NCBI GenBank assembly: GCA_029207755.1
Contig: JARCOQ010000004.1
Span: forward strand, 39,473,185-39,537,184
Direction of reading: 5' to 3'
Source: Chamaea fasciata
Lineage: Eukaryota > Chordata > Aves > Passeriformes > Sylviidae
DNA length: 64,000 bases
In this document: positions 1-13,479 of the stretch, one piece after another
How the letters are laid out: every line of letters begins with the position of its first letter
How positions within the stretch are numbered: the first letter of the stretch is position 1
Translations under genes and position numbers: made by a program
Notes under the pieces: generated by a model
Database searches by the model: none
Seen by the model: only the letters and a program-made list of their open reading frames with translations
What the model was told of the DNA's origin: nothing

Positions 1-2264
1 AAAAGACAGGCAACTAATTAGCCATTCTCCAAATCCATAGGGCCTGCCTTTTAAGTGGTGTTCTTAAGGGTATCAGCAGGTGTAAATAAATCACAGAAAG
101 CCATTTTTCCTAACTCCAGGACTCTCTTAGAACTGCAAGATGGATTCTTCTAAACAAATAGAAGGGCAGGAAGGATAATATTTCAATAGGGTGAGTGGAC
201 ATTATCATCTGCCTCCATAGACTTGGAACAAAGCAGCTAATGTTCCTTCTGGGGCAGGGGCAGTAAGTACTGCTGAAAAAGCATTTTGACTCTTTTTGTT
301 AAAAGGCAAGTATCTCATGTTGGTAAGGAACGCTGTGTCTGTGGTATCAGCAGCACAGACAGAACACATGTTGTCTCATTATGTTCCTCTCTCCTCCCTG
401 GACACCACTGCTTTAAATATACTGTGGGGAAAAGGAAAAATTCTACATTACAAGTGTATACAAAATTCCTCCTCTTAAACAGGTGTTGCTGCTGTGATGC
501 ATTCTGCTTGACACGGGTAGGTGGAGGAAAGTGTCATTTGTTGCAAGGAGAAACAGGTTCAAGCCAAAAATTCAAATTGGTCCTGCCTTACTGTGAGTAC
601 ATTTGACCTTTTCTTTCTAGCAGCACATTCCAATAAATGCTAAAATTAGTCCTGAGTTTTACTCAGGCATATGATAGTCAAATGAGAACTTGTTAAAGTT
701 CTAAGGGTTACCTCATAAAACTCCTTGATACAGAATTACAGCAAATGAAGGGCATATCAAAGGAATTGTCTGGTTATAACTGTAAAAAAAAAGTTATAAG
801 CAGTATATTAAAAAAAGAGCCTAGGTCTTGCAGGAAATGTATTTCTCAACTTCTGCACAGAGTATTCATAATTTTTAGGAGGATCAAGGAAAGCAACTGC
901 CAAAACCTGACTAAAGTTGAACAATTAAATTCACAGAAAGTACTGTTTTGTTATTTGCTGTTAACAATTACCATGACAAATCATAAATCTTTTTCCATTG
1001 AGGGAAATGATCTGTCCTTACAATTTTTGGTGTTCAGTGATTACCCTAAAATACTCAGTGCTTGCATTCCATGGGCAAAAGCACAAAGGTAGTCATTCTG
1101 CAATGTTAGCTTGGCAGCCAGATCTCTTTTGTGCTGGTTTTGGTCTTGAGGCACAAGAGGAGTGCAGTCTGACCTGGGAGCAACCACAGGTCAAGACATC
1201 CTCTCTTTGCGCAGAGCAAATATGCCCATGACTGGAATACTAGGGACGCTGGAGTTGATCCAGCATCCATCCCATGAGGCAGACTGACAGGCACACTTGT
1301 GACATACTGCACTGCTTTCCTGCCCAGCTGGGCTCTTCTGAGACTCAGCAGCACACAGACCTTGGATATCCCTTTCTGTGCTGGCTGTGCTGTACAACAG
1401 CCAGAAGAGCTGGAGGAGTGGAGCAAAGCCATCTCCAGATCCTTTCTGAGCAGGACTATGAGCTTGTTACCAGAGCTGCATAGAAACACAGGCCTGTAAT
1501 TACAGCTGTGAGCTGCTTGGATAAACACCTCTCTGTAGTCTCCTTGTTTTTTGTTAGCTTTCACAGATAAATCCATAGACCTTCTCATAGGATTCTTAGG
1601 ACTCGGCCAGGAGAGTTGCTGTTGGGCATGAATTGAATGCTACAGGTTGGGATGTGTGCTGGGTAACTGCATGAGCTATGTGCATGGTCAGATCCCTGTG
1701 TGATCAGCACTCTCCGTGTGCGCCTGAGAACCTTCACTTGTGTAGCCACAGTGTGTGGCACCCACATCTTCCCCTCTAAAGGCCCATCTGAACAAGTTTC
1801 ACCAAGCAGTCTGCAGAAGAGGAAAGCAAAATTGAGATGGATGGTGCATTTGAAATAGTCAGTGCAATAATTTGCTCTGCTGATATGTGTCAGAACAGCA
1901 AAGATCTTTCACAATTCAAACAGCCATCCCATTTCCAAGTGAGGTGCTGTTTTACTTCATGTGAGAACTGTTTGGGTCAGAGGACAGAACTCATAATTCC
2001 TTTCCTGAGACACTGTGACGTATGTGTCATTGCTTGCCTGGCTCTCATACGAAGTCTGTTTCCACATGGAGGGCTGTCTGTGTCTATTTGTCTGTCTGCC
2101 TGTCTTTAGTGTGTTTTCAGGACTGGTACTCCAGCAAAGTCTAGCAGGGCACATCCTGGCTGTTGTCCCTCCTCAAGGTGTAGAGCAATCATTCAAGGTG
2201 TGATTGTGCTGGCAACATGTAAAACATACATTCAAACTGAGGGACCGTTAGTTGAGATTACATG
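1..2264. other. Non-coding AT-rich DNA, no gene seen
   Basis: I see no conserved exon, RNA gene or recognisable repeat here. The open frames are short, overlap on both strands and have no coding character. The longest (160 codons, minus strand, 1106-1588) has a composition unlike a conserved protein and no motif I know. Confidence 0.6.
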
Positions 2265-2475
2265 CTAGGAAAGAATTCTTTACTGGCCAGGTGGAGAGGC
2301 AGTAAAACAGGCTGCCCAGGGAAGCTGTGGATGGACCACCCTTGTAAGAGTGTAAGGCCAAAATGGAAAGAGCTTTGAACAACCTGATTTATTGAAATTT
2401 ACCTGTGTCCATGGCAGGGGGTTTGGAACTATGACATTTAATGTTCAGTCCCAGCCATTCAGCAATTCTATAAAC
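2265..2475 (+). repeat. CR1 LINE, 3' end fragment
   Basis: This matches the CR1 3' region: a segment reading like gaattctttactggccaggt, then caggctgcccagggaagctg, then agctttgaacaacctg, then the hallmark ccatggcagggggtttggaa, and an attcta-rich tail near 2465-2475. CR1 copies in birds are nearly always 5'-truncated, and only this 3' part is present. Divergence from the family consensus is clearly visible, so it is an old copy. It has no coding capacity. Confidence 0.85.
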
Positions 2476-4693
2476 ATGTTTCTGTATAGAACTATGTTAG
2501 TACAGGCATCTGTATCCTGGCTGAGGTTTCTCTTGCTGCTTTAAAATCAAGGACAGGTAAAAGGTTGGTTAGAGACAAGCCCTTTCTGTGGACCTGCATG
2601 CTCGAACTGTAGTGCAGGCAATGGAGGGAGAATGAAAGGTAGTATGGAAGCCTCTTGCCAGAGGGTAACTTGAGACTGTAGTATAGAACTGATGGTCTGA
2701 GTGAGGAAGCCTCATGAGGTGTTACTATTGTCCTAGGGGCTATGAGGCTACACAAAAGGCCTAATCCAGGTCTTCAGCATGAGATACTATCACAGAGATC
2801 ACCTTCAGGAAAAAAAATTGTCAGGTAGAAGCAGAGAGAGCATTTTACAATTTAGAATCACACAGGAAATCAGAAGGAAGGTAAGAAATAGTACTCATCC
2901 TTCCCCCATGGCCTCAGTGCAACAGATTGCAAAAGCTTGCAAGTATTACCCTATTAAATGGGCCTCCTTGGCCTTGGATGTTTCAGTTCTTAGGAATCTG
3001 TTACAGCCCATGTAAGTAGTTTAATTCCACTGGAGTATCTCTTCAGTTGCAGTTTACTAAAATACTTAGTAATATCCTTATCCAACATACTTGCCCAAAA
3101 ATACTTATCCAAGCATTGTGGGTTAGCCAACACAACATCTGCCCCAGCTGTGTCCCCTCTCAGCTTCCAATGCACTCCCAGCCTGCTTGGAGTGGGATGG
3201 TGTCAAAAGCCTTGCTTGACACTGCAATAGCACCAACTGAAATGGGGGTGCTATCTGTGCTGGTTGGTTACAAATCCAAAACATAGTATCATACATGCCC
3301 ATATGAAGAAAATTAAATCTATCCAAACCAATTCTGAGGGAATAATAGAGATAGTAGGAGGAGGGAAGATGATGTGATTAGGGTAGTAACTCATTAAGAT
3401 GTTGCATCATGTATGAAGTCATTATTTTAAATTCTTTCTTTTGTAAGTATGTATGGTGAAAGGCTTCCTGCTAAAACTCATTTAGGTTTCCCAGGAGGCA
3501 AATCCCAAGAGAGTGCTTGGGCAAAAAGAAATGGGTAGTTTGCAGAGCAGCTTAGAAAGGATGCTGCCCAAAAGCCATAAGAAAAACAAGTGCAACTAAT
3601 ATTGTAAAAGAAGGAGTTTAAAAGATCATTTTATACTCTGGGAATAAAAGTGTGACAGAATTGAGAAATAATCTATTGGGTTAAGTGAGAGAGATAGAGA
3701 GGGAGAGAAAATAGCCATTGCAAACCCAGGTGTTTTTTGGCTAAAGACTAAAGCAGTGAGCTTTAAACTGCTAAAACGTGTGTATTATCTGACAGTTGCC
3801 GGTTGATATAATTTTGCTTTTCTGACAACCATTTATCTAAAGGCAGAATGAGTGATGAGGAAGCACTAACAAAGATGAAAATATTAATGGATTTAAATGT
3901 GAGAAAAGAAAACTTGCTATTTCTTAGTTAAGTGCTACATAGTATTAGCAGCATTTGTGAACATAAGAAAGTATTTGCACCATGTTTGTGCACTTTCTGA
4001 TACAAAACAGTGATAGGGTGGCTGGTGGGGTGAATATTCAAGGTATGCAGTGATGACAGATGAGTTTTCCAGTCTCCCATTTCCCCTAGCCCCTTCTACT
4101 TGTGCTACCTATTAAATAAATGACAGGCTAAAAGGAGAGGAGGGCTGAGTTCCTTCAGGGTTTATGTCAATTTCAGTGCTAAGACAGGGATTTCCAAATG
4201 AAGCTTCTTTTAGAAAAATTTCTCTCCTGCCCACCAGAAAAATGAATAACATTCCAGAGGCGTTAAGTTTGCTTGGCATACATGTTTTTCAAGTTTTTGG
4301 GTATTTCAATTTGTGAGAATATAAGGAGCACAAAGCCTCTTGATCAAAATCAAGAGTGAAAATAACAGTTTGTTTCATACTTCAGAGTTGTATTTAGAAA
4401 TTCTTCTCTGAGTTTGATTGTAAGGGTGTCTATCATCTACTCGCTGTTTGGCGTGTGCTGTGACAGTCATACTTGTTCATAGGAGGACACACTTCTGGAA
4501 TTTCAAATGTCTCTCCTTGTTCTTCCCACTCATCACTCCTTCCGCATCATTTTTTAGCCAAATAATTCCAAATAAAGGTTTGAATATGTTGGGAGGGCTA
4601 GAATTGTTAATGAAGATGACAAGGGTTTTAAGTGAGCTTTCAAAATGAAGGTGCTTCACGTACTTCCTTCCAAGCTGATCCTTTTAAGTTTTA
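2476..4693. other. Non-coding DNA, no gene seen
   Basis: AT-rich sequence with a purine-rich GA stretch near 3685-3710 and the weak CR1-like fragment noted separately. No splice-flanked coding exon was recognised. Confidence 0.55.
3150..3262 (-). repeat. Possible CR1 ORF2 (reverse transcriptase) fragment
   Basis: Read on the minus strand, the stretch contains SSKAFDTIP, close to the CR1 reverse transcriptase core DFSKAFDTV. Flanking matches are weak and I cannot fix the ends. It could also be a chance match. Confidence 0.3.
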
Positions 4694-4697
4694 TCTT

Positions 4698-5147
4698 TGT
4701 TACCAAAACTTTGGTAAAATACAAACCTACTTAACACAAGTGTAGTTAAGAAGCAGGCATTCTTTATTTGGGTGGATGCACAAGGGGCATAGCTCCTCCA
4801 AAATCCATGTATGCTGAGAACAGGAATGTTTCTGGTTTTATACTGTATTTTACACACATACTGATTGATTGTCCCAGAATAAACATACATTTCCCTAAAA
4901 TCATTAACATATTTCTCCTCTCCTTTATGCATGCTTTCTTCTGTCCTGGCAGTCTCTCTGGTGGTCCCCGGTGGTCATAGACCCCACTGTTCCAGGTGAC
5001 CCAGCTGAGTTGGCTGGGGACTGGGCTGGTGAACTTTCAGTTGTCTTTCTCACACAATGGGCATTGTGCAGTTCTATAGGCCAGTGGTTTTGGAAAATAA
5101 GCATTATGTTAGCTCACCAGGTGTAGACAATTTATCATCTGGTAACA
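4698..5147 (-). mobile_element. Solo LTR with 4-bp target duplication
   Basis: The segment begins TGTTACCA and ends TGGTAACA, a perfect 8-bp terminal inverted repeat with the retroviral TG...CA ends. It is flanked by TCTT on both sides (4694-4697 and 5148-5151). On the minus strand an AATAAA signal (complement at 4765-4772) lies about 70 bp from the 3' end, as expected for R-U5, which favours minus orientation. A 4-bp duplication fits a class I (gammaretrovirus-like) family. No internal retroviral sequence adjoins it, so it is a solo LTR. The family name is not assigned. Confidence 0.65.
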
Positions 5148-5681
5148 TCTTCATTAGCTGGAAATACCTGGTGCATTAGCAGGGAGCCTTGATTCTTTAG
5201 AAGGGGAAACTGCAGCCTCCAATGAGCCCTTCAATGCACAGCGTCTGTGAGAGACCTGAGAATGTGCTACTGTGGTTTCAGGCTACAGACTCACCCGAGG
5301 GTGGATGGCAAAAGCAGAGCTGTGTCTAGACAGCAGTGGGGAGGCTGTATGCAGGGTGTTTCAAGTTAGGGGAAACAGTGAAGAAAATAGAGATAGTCCA
5401 TTGCAGAAGACATGCTAGTGGCTTTTCACTTACTTAGTCTTTTTGTTACATATAAATACTGTGCTAAAGGTTTGGGAGTTCCAGTGATTGATATTTAATG
5501 GCCTGTTTAGCAGACAGGGTTTCAGGACAGGGCCAGTGCAATTTTTTTTCTGTCCCCAGGTTAATTATTACACCATATGTTTTCTTTGCCTTAGCAAAAT
5601 CGTTCTCTTTTCCCCTCCTTAGCTTCTGAGTTCCAGTATAAAAAAAAGGCTCACTTAGAGTTTTTGTAGAGATAAGATTAT

Positions 5682-5710
5682 GATCATCATCATCATCATT
5701 ATCATTATTA
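5682..5710. repeat. (ATC)n microsatellite
   Basis: Six to seven uninterrupted ATC units run into ATT/ATC units. Confidence 0.85.
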
Positions 5711-7348
5711 CTCTTATTGATTTAGCAGGTGAGGGGTTTGGGGAGGCAGTTTGAATGGAGCATGGGTTTATAGGTGATCCGATGGAGAGCTCAGGTTCAC
5801 AGCTTTTTGTGTGGGAAGACCTTGGTTACAATACACATGGGGAACTGCATACCCCTCACTTTAGCTGGAGAGGAAACTGCAACCCCAGTGTTTCTGTGTG
5901 AGAGGCCACTGAACTTCCTTGCGTGACATTAGGCAGCAGTGGTTTTGACAAAATCCATTAATTTAATGGATTCAAATGAAAGAAATAGAAAAGAAATAGA
6001 AAACTTGGGGATGCAAGTAGAAACTGTAAAAAGGAGTTTCTTGCCTAAAAGAGAAAAAAAGTTGAACTTCTTGCCAAGAAGTTGAAAAGAATTTTTTTGG
6101 TGAAAAGCGATTTGAGAGAGAGGTGATGGAAAAAGTCACAGGAAGGAGGACAGGCACACAGAGGCCGCATGTAGAAATTTCTGAAGGAAAAAAAACCTAG
6201 AAAGATGACTTACAAATGTAGAATGGGACAGTAGGAATCAAGATGCTACTGAAGGACACTGGCATAAGGTGCAGTCTGTTAAGAGTATTGCCAGACGAGA
6301 AAGTCAGGAGGGACTGTGGCTTTGCTGCAGAGCCATTTGACTGAATGAACACTATGGATCCCATTAAGCCCCTGGTGGGGGAGAAATATGGGTGAAGTTC
6401 TCTCTTTAGATGGCTCTGAAAGGTCTTCTCCAGGTGGACAGACTGTTCCATCATAAATGAAATCTTAATACCAAACTTACATTGATTCTATTTTGTGAGC
6501 ACAGTAATATAAAACATACATACATGCATACATATATATAATCAATTTTATTCATTACAGAGAATTTCCATGAGTTATACTATATTTGCCAAAGTATACA
6601 GGTCCAAATAAGAGCTGCACCGCTGCTTACCCATGGAGTGAACACATAAAAGTTGTGTTGTTTTTATTAGTGCATTGTTTTAGTATGAACTTAGAGTTAA
6701 ATGGTAATGCATGTCACTTTCTGGTTATGGAATTGTTTGGGTAGAGAGACTGGAAGAGAGAGGAATGTGAATCAAGGTGGGGCTCTAGGAGTTACTGCTG
6801 ATGCTTATGGAGGAAAATGGGATCTGATATGTACTGGAAATTCATTAACGTGACATTTCAAAGTTGTGTAGGAGTTGCTTCTAAGTGTGTGGGACAGGGC
6901 TTACAGGGGAGATGAGATAGGTAGGTAAATAGAGATACACAGATAAAGTACAGTAATTTATTATTCTACTACTCTTTGGAACTCCTTTTCTAACTGTGAA
7001 ACGTACTTCATCCTAGATGAATAAATCATAGCCTTACTTACGTGGCAGTTGTATCAAGATGACTCTGTAGTGTACACAGTGATCAAGGAATAAGCACAGC
7101 TGTCATAATTAAACTGAATTGGTCATGGTTTCTCTGTAGTTTAGAACAACAAACCTTCTCCCACAAAAATAAAATAAAAAATATCCACACAAAATTTCTA
7201 TTTTAGGTGGCCACTCTTCTCCTTCCTCTGGTTTCTCTTGAACAGAATCATACAGAAGTAAAGCTGAAAGGAAATTGGAGTTGTAGCTGTCTAAGGTGCA
7301 CTTCCAGTCTGAAAAATCACATGCCCCTAATTAAGAAGTAATGGGATA

Positions 7349-7399
7349 CAAAAAAAAAAAAAAAAAACAAACAAAAAAACAAACAAACAAAAAAAACAA
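7349..7399. repeat. A-rich (CAAA)n low-complexity tract
   Basis: A run of about 18 A followed by CAAA/CAAAA units. It could be the degraded tail of a retroposon, but no body is recognisable beside it. Confidence 0.8.
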
Positions 7400-10300
7400 C
7401 CATGATTTTGTGTTGTGAAGTTTGCATGTGTTTGAACATGTTCTTCTCTGCCCCTTTAAGAATAACATTGAAAAGTAGATTTTTAAATGTTTTTGAGTTT
7501 GAGGTGGTCTGTGCAGGTGTAACTGGGATGTTTTCAGATCTGTTAGTGTAGTAGAACACTTACTGAGCTCTTCACACTCAAGCAGTCATACCACTTGTCA
7601 CAACGAGCAAGGAGGCCTTGTTCCTTCCTTGTGTAGAGCTTTGTAGTGACAACTTAATCATCCTCACATAAGGGAGATTGAGGATTGTGACCTAAACTGT
7701 TTCAGCTCTGTTGATATAACTAAGAAATCAGCTGTGCTTGGGGAAAGGAAGAAGGACAAGCACACTTTTTTGAAGAGGTAGTAGAACTTCGGGCACAAAA
7801 CCATCCTATTAACCAGCACTCTGTTGTGACTCACTTGTGTAATTAGAAACATACCATATTTATTTGTATCCCTAAAACTAATCAGCTAAACTTACTCCTC
7901 CTCTAGGAATATTGAGATCCATCTCATGTTTTGGAGGATTACAGATGCTAGTGTTTTTGTGCTCAGCATCATTGTTTATTTAGAAATGTCACAGTTCTCT
8001 GCAACATAGCAATTCCCAAATGAAATCACTTGTAAATCAATACAGAGCAGCTTGTTTATCTGGGGAGAGGGGTTTCAATTCAGCAGTTTATGAATTTTGA
8101 AAAATCAAGAGTTTTGTAGAAGGTGCTTGGTTGTGACCATGGTTGTTAAGGAGTGAATCTGAGCTGACAGGAATTTTAAATGACACTTTTCACTGCATGC
8201 AATTTTTGCTTACAAGCAAAGCAACTACCAAAGCAGCAGAGGTGCATGGACAGCTAAAGCCCTGAAATCAAACAGCAATTCCAAATTAGCAAAGTGGTAT
8301 TACCTACTCTGAAGTTCCCACTCCCAATTTCTTTGCAGGAAAGAAACCATCTTGAACCATCTTGGATTTCTCCCTAAATGGTGCAGGAATAATTTTCACA
8401 GTTGGAAAAGTTTCCAGGCACTCCTCCTAATCCCTAATAAACTGTAGTTGTCTTAAGCAACTCAGCTTTAGCAATACCTGTCAAATGCTATTCACTAAAG
8501 ATGAATTACATTAATTATTTTTATCAGACATTGCCCTAGTGAAACACAAGTGTTGGAATTAAGGTAAAATGCAACATCATGAAGACCTAGATTGTGAGAA
8601 GGTTAGTGGAGTTTAGCAAGGCAGGATGTTTCAAAGGTAGCGACTTTGAATCAGACTTGTGTAAGAAAGTTATGTATGATAAACAGCTTTTCACAATTGG
8701 ATCCTAATGATGTGAAGTTTACTTCAGGCCTGTAGTGGGTTTTTTTCCTCCTTTGTGTGTCAACATTTAGAAAACAAAGGAGTGTTTTTACAAGTTTTCA
8801 CTTTTCAGAATTGTTCCCAGGTTTTGTGATTGAGACTGATTATATTGGATGTGAGTACATTCCCTATTACATGAATATGCAATTTTGAAACACAATACAT
8901 TACAGTGCTTACTTTAGTGTAATATGACTACATAAAAACAGTTTGTTCCCCCAAGATCCAAACAAACAAAATATGTTCTGTATTTACTTCATGTGTTCAA
9001 CCACAAGAAGTGTGACCTTATTTGCATAGTTTTTTTTTCTGTTTGAAAACATGCAGTACATTCATCTACCTTGTATCGAAACCACTATAAAAGATTTTTT
9101 TCTCAGTATGTGACATTTTAAACTAATAATAGATGGACATTTTTGTTTTCTGTATGATGCAATAACAAAAATCTAATATTTTCAGAAGACAGAGAAAATT
9201 CTTTGTTTCAGGTGGCAGTTAATGTTCTATGGGAGAAATATACCTGTGTTTACAGTTACCATTATTGGTTTATAAGAAACATTATATCTTCATACAATTC
9301 TTCATATCCCTCCCATTTAATTTAAGTTATGGAGGTTGCAGGGTGTAGTTACAAGCCAGGCTTACACCATCTGGAGTTTTTTCTTTTGTAGTCTTCAGCA
9401 CCAGGAAGCAGGATCAGGAAATCCAGAGCTCTTGACTACAGAGAATGTGTTTTCCAAAAAAAAAGTCATGCTATTTTTAACAGAGTTGAACTTCTCATTT
9501 AGGACTCCAGTCAGAATTAGTGGAAGCAGTCAGTGTGCTTAGCTGCATACTAGGAAAGAAACCAATAAACCTACAATTTACATTTCTGAGACCAAGCAGT
9601 ACTGATCAAACCAGCTTCCTTGACACCCTTGCACCTCTGTGCATAGAACTGTGACAGGAACAATGGAAACTGAAGCTAGATCTTCCTTTAAAGACAGGTT
9701 TATTTAACTGAGTATTTTTAATGGGACTAAGGGGTTAAGCAAGTTTCATAAAGGGTCTTGAAAGTAGGATGAGGGGCTGAACCCTGTGATCAAATTTGCC
9801 AGTGTTGCTCCATGCATTTTTGTACTTTCTTGTATTCTTTTGGGACCTCTCATTCTGGAAGCCTCTTTGATATTACAGTTTGCACAAACTTCTCTAAAGA
9901 GTGCAAAAATTAGCAAAGACTGGCAAAGAGTGATCTAAACAAGTCTGTCTCTTCAGGGTCAACCCCAGTGACAAGCTCAGCATCATTTTGAAACCTCATA
10001 CCGTGTCAAACCACAAAATCCTAACATTCATAAATTGTGCACAATATGGCTGTGTGTGAAAAGACAAGAAGGTCCGTAAGGCCATATTTAAATGGCATTT
10101 GTACACATGACTACTACTATCATAAGTCAAGGCTGATGAAATAACTTTGGACCTCTGTTTATGGTGTTCTTTTTCTAGTTAGCATTTTTTTTTTGCAAAC
10201 AGAAAAGTTCTTAGAAGCAATCCTAATTAGGGTTCTTTCTTGACACAGATAAAAATCCCTGCCTGTAATCTGCCCAGCTGTAGATGAATGAACTTTTGAT

Positions 10301-12701
10301 CGGCTGTGCCTTAAGATAAGGAATTTCAGCTCTCCATCTATCTGCTTATTTGGATTGTCTTCCAGACTTCAAAAAAAAATAGTCAAACAAGATTTAAAAC
10401 AATAAAAGGGGATTGGAGTGTCTTTCTGCTTGGATTTCATGGCCCAGCTTCTTCTCCAGTGGATTTGGAGAGCTAGGCTTCTGAGAGTTTATCCACCCAA
10501 GCAACACAGTGCATGGAAAGATAATAACCAGGGATGCTGAAAAGAGAAACAAGGATTAAGTGTTAAAAAAGGCACAGCAATCAGTGTCTGGGTGGATGTG
10601 TCTTCCTGAGCATATCATGAAATCCAGTTAACCTTGTTAACCACTGAGTGGAAAGGTGCCAACATCTCTGGCATCAAAACTGGTGATTCCTGAAGGTTCT
10701 GCATACTCTGAAGCTGCTACTGGCCTGGGGCTTTTTAGGGTTCACTAAGCATCCTGACTTGGGATTTGGTGCCTTGCCAAGCTGACTGACAGTTTCAAAG
10801 ACAAACAAAACAGATTGGTTGGAGTGTCATATGAGTACATTAAAGGTGAACTAATATTTCTAGCCCTAAGTTAATATGAGTAAATCTTAAATAAGTTATT
10901 CCAGTTGAAAAAGGAATGCAAACCAGGTGCATGATACTCTCTATTTTCCTGGTAAGTAGTAGTAACTGAATGTCTGCAAAAGGGAGAATAATCTCTCTGG
11001 GGTTTTTTAGGAGTGGGAAGGGAGATACATGTTGCAACATGTTGCATGTTTTTTTCAGCTGAAGCCTTCCTGATTTGGATTTTTAAAATGTACTTTCCTC
11101 CTACTTTCCACACAGCAGGGCATGTGTATTGTTTCCTGGAACTGGTATATCACCCATTCTTATCCAGACAGCTTTAGCCAAACACTGCTTTCAAGCAGCA
11201 ATATCCCATGACAATTTAATCTCAAGAAAAAAGAGAACCTGCATTAGAATGCAGTTCCTAAAAGATCAGAAATTGCTATCAGAACAGCAACATTCCATGT
11301 GCTTGCTGAGATACCATAAGTAAACCAGAAGGAAAGCCATGAGCAGCAGAACTAGTGAAGCCTGATTTCCTCCAAAACCATGCACTCTGTCATCCAGCTC
11401 CAAGCCAGTTTCCCTTCCAGCATCCCAGGAGATGTGCATCTCAGTAACTTGAGATCTTGCTGTGCTTCGAGTGTTTCCAGTTCACCATTTGTCTCTATAT
11501 TCTTGGGCTACAGTTGAGAGCAAGCTAATGAAGCCAGGCAGTGCCAGGTTCCCAGGGGACAGCCAAGCATGTGGGATGGATGGCCTGCCTTGCCATGCCA
11601 AAGGGCATGATGTATAGCAGTTCCCTCAGCAAGAATGCTGGATTTAATCTTCTCTCTCAGTAGATACAGACCACCTGGGTAATTTAATACCCTTGAGATG
11701 TCTGGTTTTGTCACACAGGCTGAAATAGATCAACAGATTCAAAGGTGAGAAGGAGAAACTGAAAAAGCTTTCTTCCTTAGGTATGCTGATATTAGTGTGT
11801 CTGCCATTTAGCTTTGGTAGGCCTAGCTTTAGCTATTTGAGACATCTGGATGGCATGTAATGATTGTTAGTATGGAAACTCATGTAGATAAAAAAAACAA
11901 TATTCTGCTATGTTTGGGTAATTCAGTGGATATGAAGTTAAGCATAAAAACCAACTGGCTGCCCTCTCATGCTGTAGAGCTGTAGAGTTCATCTATAAAC
12001 CAGTAAGTGGATGCAGTGTCAGCTTTTATTTCCATAGTCTTTATTATGTGATGTATAAAGAACAAAAGTTGAGCCCTACATATTCTCTTCTTCAGGTTTC
12101 TGGTCTGTTTAACAGAGCAACCAGATTTATCTGACTTCCCAAAAGACATATTATTCAGAATTGTATAAATGTATTTAGGTTTGGGAAGTTTTATTTGTTT
12201 TCCCAGCCATGCCAACTGTGTTCTAACAAATAAACACAGGTGTATATGAAGAATTTTTAAAAAAATATCTAATATGTTGTGTTTATGGGAGTTACGATGT
12301 CATAAGCATGTTGCATATATTATTAAGATGAGACCATCCAGAGAAAAGAGTGCTTTAACCCTTTCATAAATACTAATCCACCTTCTTTTATTAATTTATT
12401 TCCTTCCATTATATGTAATTTTTCTTTCACTATGGATCCTCACATAAACACAGTGGCTTATTTTAAGTCCTTTCCAATATTTCTTACTAGGATTTAAAAC
12501 TCAAGACCTTATATTTTATATAATCGACATCACTGTAAGTGTTGTAACTTGATTACTCCCCAGAGGTCTTCTCTGATCACACCGGGATAGCTTTCTTCAT
12601 GTGGCTAGGGCAATTATATTAGTCTCAAGAACCAAGACTGTATGCTTTGGAAAGGGGCTGTTTTAACTGGATCTGAAAGTATAAGCTATTCTGTACAAGT
12701 A

Positions 12702-13241
12702 TGTAGTGGTTTGAAAGCAAAACAAATGAGAGGCTTCAAGTCAGAGATACAATTTAATAGGAAGAAAGGAAAGAAAGTAAAATAAAATAGATGCAATAAT
12801 TCAAAAGACCACTGACAGAGTCAGAATACTACCTGAGCAGAGTGATGGAAGCAGTCCAGATGAGGTGGTCTTCTTGAAGCAGTGATCCTGTAGAAAGGTC
12901 TGGTAGCTCTGGTCCTCTGGGAATCCAGTGGGTAACAGCTGCTTGTACTGTCCCAAACCCCAGATTATATCCAGGTGAGAATGCTTGGTTCCTCCCTCTG
13001 GGTGGAGCATCTCACAATGGGATGATGAGTCATGCAGGGGGTCCTTGATGGCCCATCAAACAGAGATAACTCCCGGAGGGAGTTATCTATGAGTCATGGG
13101 CAAGGCATTTGATGGGCCATTAACAGAAGATAATGGTCCAGAGGGAGGGGGTCTGGGAAAACACTGCCCCACCTGGATTCGACAGTTCATGAAGATGGTG
13201 ATAGAATACTTTGTATACATCCTATACTACAACTCAGCACA
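12702..13241 (-). repeat. E1 3' LTR (540 bp)
   Basis: On the minus strand it begins TGTGCTGAG and ends CCACTACA. It is collinear with the 5' LTR and with the solo LTR at 36464-37033, which defines the ends. The poly(A) signal is the variant ATTAAA (complement near 12750). A purine-rich stretch just inside it (complement of 13242-13260) is the likely polypurine tract. It retains the U3 start that the 5' LTR has lost. Confidence 0.9.
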
Positions 13242-13479
13242 TAATCCACTCCTTATTCTATTATCATCTACATCATACCCAAATTAATACATTCTTACAG
13301 AGATGTACATACATACATATACATATATACATAGAGAATGAAACCTTACACACCATTCTCACTTAAAATTAGGCCTCCCTGTGGTACACATCGGGTTTCC
13401 CCATTTTTTTGCATTACCCACCAAGTGTAACCAGGTCCTTGAGCAAAGACAATCCCACGGATGGGTCTGCCTTTGCCTG

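Larger units (their letters stand above)
5152..12696. other. Non-coding AT-rich DNA with simple repeats
   Basis: About 7.5 kb with no recognised exon. It holds an ATC/ATT microsatellite (5682-5710), a CATA-type run near 6517-6540 and an A-rich (CAAA)n tract at 7349-7399. All open frames are under 90 codons and lack coding features. Confidence 0.6.

Noticed and set aside
1106..1588. 160-codon minus-strand frame
   Set aside because: No conserved pattern, overlapping frames on the other strand, and no splice or promoter context.
12001..12240. AT-rich block ending AAATAAACACAGG, considered as a possible LTR
   Set aside because: No TG...CA ends with a target duplication could be found.
13282..13340. 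CATA/TACA repeats inside the E1 3' region, considered as a CRISPR-like or tandem array
   Set aside because: A simple microsatellite without spacers, in a eukaryotic genome.
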